From Oribacterium sp. UBA3737 (GTDB lineage Bacteria > Bacillota_A > Clostridia > Lachnospirales > Lachnospiraceae): DNA of 7,205 bases. The notes below the pieces were generated by a model. That model was given only the letters and a program-made list of their open reading frames with translations, made no database searches and had not been told where the DNA came from. The position numbers were made by a program, and so were the translations under genes. Shown here in pieces: positions 6,024-7,205 of this stretch (position 1 is its first letter; each line of letters starts with the position of its first letter). The DNA lies in the NCBI GenBank assembly GCA_002371295.1, contig DFGZ01000309.1, positions 1 through 7,205 on the forward strand, in the 5' to 3' direction.

Positions 6024-6163
6024 GCAATAAGAATATGGTAAAGATCCCTCTATTCGGAAATAATTCAAATTTGGACTAATACTACAGCCTACTCTGTCGA
6101 TATAATTAATGCAAAGTAAAAAATTTGTAACTTTCTTAATTAAATCGCAAATTTATCATTAAT

Positions 6164-6208
6164 TTGTGACACTATTGTGACATTTCTCTTGATATACTTA
6201 AGTCACAA
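6164..6208. promoter_or_regulatory. Repeated TTGTGAC half-sites around the small-RNA promoter
   Basis: TTGTGAC occurs at 6164-6170 and 6175-6181, 11 bp apart and so on the same helix face. The inverse GTCACAA lies at 6202-6208, beyond the -10 box. The half-site resembles those of Crp/Fnr or Rex regulators, but the spacing between direct and inverse copies does not fit a standard dimer site. A regulated promoter is plausible; the regulator is unknown. Confidence 0.4.
6190..6198 (+). promoter_or_regulatory. Extended -10 promoter of the small RNA
   Basis: TGA followed by TATACT (6193-6198) is an extended -10 element, which can work without a good -35 box; none is visible at the right distance. 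The upstream 60 bp are strongly A/T-rich. Transcription would start near 6205. Confidence 0.55.
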
Positions 6209-6306
6209 AAGAAAGAAATAATTGATGTGACCAATCCAATGGCATCGATTACAAGTAAGAATCCCTCAAGTTTGTCCTCCCTATATCTTAAACTTGAGGG
6301 ATTTTT
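6205..6306 (+). ncRNA. Candidate small RNA with conserved-loop hairpin and CCUCCC terminator loop
   Basis: The unit runs from the extended -10 promoter to an intrinsic terminator and would give an RNA of about 100 nt. An A/G-rich 5' end is followed by a 9-bp hairpin (6219-6227 with 6243-6251, one G-U). Its loop TGACCAATCCAATGG (6228-6242) is identical to that of the pyrC leader hairpin, while the stem sequence is different but still pairs. The terminator hairpin exposes a 16-nt loop containing CCTCCC (6276-6281), perfectly complementary to GGGAGG ribosome binding sites. I see no ribosome binding site or reading frame longer than a few codons in it. glpP downstream has its own promoter, so a free-standing RNA is more likely than a leader, but a terminating riboswitch-like leader cannot be excluded. 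Confidence 0.6.
6260..6306 (+). terminator. Terminator of the candidate small RNA
   Basis: AATCCCTCAAGTTT (6260-6273) pairs perfectly over 14 bp with AAACTTGAGGGATT (6290-6303), and five T residues follow (6302-6306). The 16-nt loop (6274-6289) contains TCCTCCCTAT. Confidence 0.9.
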
Positions 6307-6372
6307 ATGTTATTATTTTTTAGGCATTTATGACCATTTATAAGTTTTTTTCAATCCATAAACTGTTTTATG

Positions 6373-6401
6373 TTGTATTGCCTGTCTTTAGGTGCTAAAA
6401 T
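6373..6401 (+). promoter_or_regulatory. Promoter of the glpP leader
   Basis: TTGTAT (6373-6378) and TAAAAT (6396-6401) are 17 bp apart, and TGC precedes the -10 hexamer to give an extended -10. Transcription would start near 6408, just upstream of the leader terminator and about 146 bases before the glpP start codon. Confidence 0.65.
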
Positions 6402-6421
6402 AAATCCATAAATATTTTGCC

Positions 6422-6490
6422 GTAGAGAGTAGAGAGTATGGCAGTGAGCAGTTTAGAAAAGCTGCTTGCTTGCGTGTACTCTCTTTTTTT
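6422..6490 (+). terminator. Leader terminator upstream of glpP with 7-nt direct repeat
   Basis: AGAGAGTA (6431-6438) pairs with TACTCTCT (6477-6484). Inside, GCAG and GAGCAG (6441-6451) pair with CTGCTT and TTGC (6462-6473) with small mismatches, and seven T residues follow (6484-6490). Immediately upstream GTAGAGA is repeated in tandem (6422-6428, 6429-6435), so the left arm exists twice and the stem can form in two registers. GlpP proteins in Bacillus act by preventing termination at such leader terminators, so glpP may control its own read-through. That link is inference. Confidence 0.8.
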
Positions 6491-6553
6491 GCGCGTAAAT
6501 TCGGATACATTCAATTTAAGCAGCGAAAAATCACATGTTGAGGAAATCAATCT

Positions 6554-7129
6554 ATGCAAAGAAAAGAATTCATTGAACAAATTGAAAACAATCCGATCAT
6601 CGCGGCAATCAAAGATGACGCCGGACTTGAAAAATGTCTGGAAACAGACATTGGCGTCATATTCGTTCTCTACGGTGATGTCTGCAGCATCCCAAAGATC
6701 GTAAAGCGTATCAAGGATGCGGGAAAGACGGTTGTTATCCATGTGGACCTGATAAACGGACTGTCTTCCAAAGAAGTTTCTCTTGATTTCATCAGAAACT
6801 ACACCGAAGCAGACGGTATCATCACCACGAAGCCAAACCTTATAAAACATGCCAAAGAGCTGGGGCTTAACACCATTTTGAGATTTTTTATGCTGGACAG
6901 CATCGCGCTTCAGAATGTCGAAAAACAGAGTCATGCAGATGTGCAGCCCGACATCATTGAGGTACTTCCCGGCATACTGCTTCCGGAGTTTTTTGAGAAG
7001 ATTAAAAAGATCTCCAAAGTAAGACTGATGGCCAGCGGCCTTATTACGAACAAGACAGAGGTACTCAATGCACTGAACAACGGAGTCATCTCAGTATCAA
7101 CGACGAATCAGGCAATTTGGGAAATGTAG
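6554..7129 (+). CDS. glpP: Glycerol-3-phosphate-responsive antiterminator GlpP
   Basis: This 191-residue protein matches the GlpP family in length and in its ordered motifs: IAAIKD (16-21), HVDLINGL (63-70), DGIITT (87-92), FMLDS (112-116), EVLPG (136-140), ASGLI (160-164) and SVSTT (180-184). These segments follow a TIM-barrel-like fold whose strand ends form a phosphate-binding pocket. In Bacillus, GlpP with bound glycerol-3-phosphate binds the leaders of glycerol-use genes and lets transcription pass their terminators. The start ATG has GAGG at 6540-6543, about ten bases upstream. The gene sits behind its own promoter and leader terminator (6373-6490), which suggests autoregulation. No glpF, glpK or glpD gene is in the window; they may lie beyond the right edge. 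The assignment is secure; the local targets are inferred. Confidence 0.93.
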   Translation: MQRKEFIEQIENNPIIAAIKDDAGLEKCLETDIGVIFVLYGDVCSIPKIVKRIKDAGKTVVIHVDLINGLSSKEVSLDFIRNYTEADGIITTKPNLIKHAKELGLNTILRFFMLDSIALQNVEKQSHADVQPDIIEVLPGILLPEFFEKIKKISKVRLMASGLITNKTEVLNALNNGVISVSTTNQAIWEM

Positions 7130-7135
7130 ATACAA

Positions 7136-7195
7136 GTGTCATAAGTCTTCTCCCACTTGTGCTTGCACAAAGGTGGGAGGAAGACTTCATGACAC
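7136..7195. repeat. Long imperfect palindrome after glpP
   Basis: GTGTCAT (7136-7142) pairs with ATGACAC (7189-7195), AAGTCTTC (7143-7150) with GAAGACTT (7180-7187), TCCCAC (7151-7156) with GTGGGA (7173-7178), and TTGTG with CACAA at the apex. About 26 pairs form, interrupted only by bulges of one, one and two bases, all on the 3' arm. No T-run follows before the window ends, so it is not a standard terminator. It begins seven bases after the glpP stop and could be a transcription stop of another kind, an RNA-stabilising hairpin or a dispersed palindromic repeat. Confidence 0.75.
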
Positions 7196-7205
7196 GCCCC
7201 ACATG

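Noticed and set aside
5856..6068. 70-codon open frame on the - strand after the dCache receptor
   Set aside because: It spans two hairpins and the chemoreceptor terminator, overlaps the receptor's 3' end and has no family features.
6101..6106. TATAAT hexamer as another promoter upstream of the small RNA
   Set aside because: No -35 box lies at an acceptable distance; the nearest, TTGGAC (6071-6076), is 24 bp away.
6395..6934. 179-codon open frame on the - strand across the glpP start and leader
   Set aside because: It is the antisense shadow of glpP and runs through the leader terminator. The GlpP frame shows family motifs and this one shows none.

Overview
The window looks like chromosomal DNA from a motile, anaerobic low-to-moderate-GC Firmicute, most likely a clostridial Lachnospiraceae relative. 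The reasons are strong GGAGG-type ribosome binding sites, many T-tailed intrinsic terminators, clostridial-type chemoreceptors, a bacterial-type 2[4Fe-4S] ferredoxin and a GlpP antiterminator. This placement is inference. All supported genes lie on the + strand. I see no tRNA, rRNA, CRISPR array, transposase or phage gene.

Layout: (1) The 3' part of a chemoreceptor gene enters from the left edge (1-642). (2) A thioredoxin gene with its own promoter and terminator follows (883-1200). (3) A 2[4Fe-4S] ferredoxin gene (1283-1483) overlaps by ATGA a four-helix membrane Fe-S protein gene (1480-2049); this looks like a small electron-transfer unit. (4) pyrC, dihydroorotase (2314-3588), is preceded by an elaborate leader with a promoter, a six-codon reading frame and a terminator hairpin. 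(5) Four 23-bp tandem repeats and a strong terminator lie between pyrC and the next gene. (6) A complete chemoreceptor (3872-5866) has a dCache ligand domain carrying the amino-acid-binding signature. (7) A 687-bp gene-free region (5867-6553) holds a terminator, two hairpins, a probable small-RNA gene, and a second promoter with a leader terminator. (8) glpP, a glycerol-3-phosphate-responsive antiterminator, follows (6554-7129). (9) A long imperfect palindrome ends the window.

The most interesting observation is an RNA-like motif found twice. A 15-nt loop, TGACCAATCCAATGG, is identical in the pyrC leader (2254-2268) and in the small transcript upstream of glpP (6228-6242). In both places it sits on a 9-bp stem, and the two stems differ in sequence yet both pair. 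Identical loops on compensating stems point to a structured RNA element rather than a DNA repeat. The second copy lies in a compact promoter-hairpin-terminator unit of about 100 nt. Its terminator loop exposes CCUCCC, complementary to Shine-Dalgarno sequences and able to form an extended pairing with the ferredoxin ribosome binding site in this window. In the pyrC leader the terminator's right arm can alternatively pair with the Shine-Dalgarno sequence of the leader peptide. All functional readings of these RNAs are inference.
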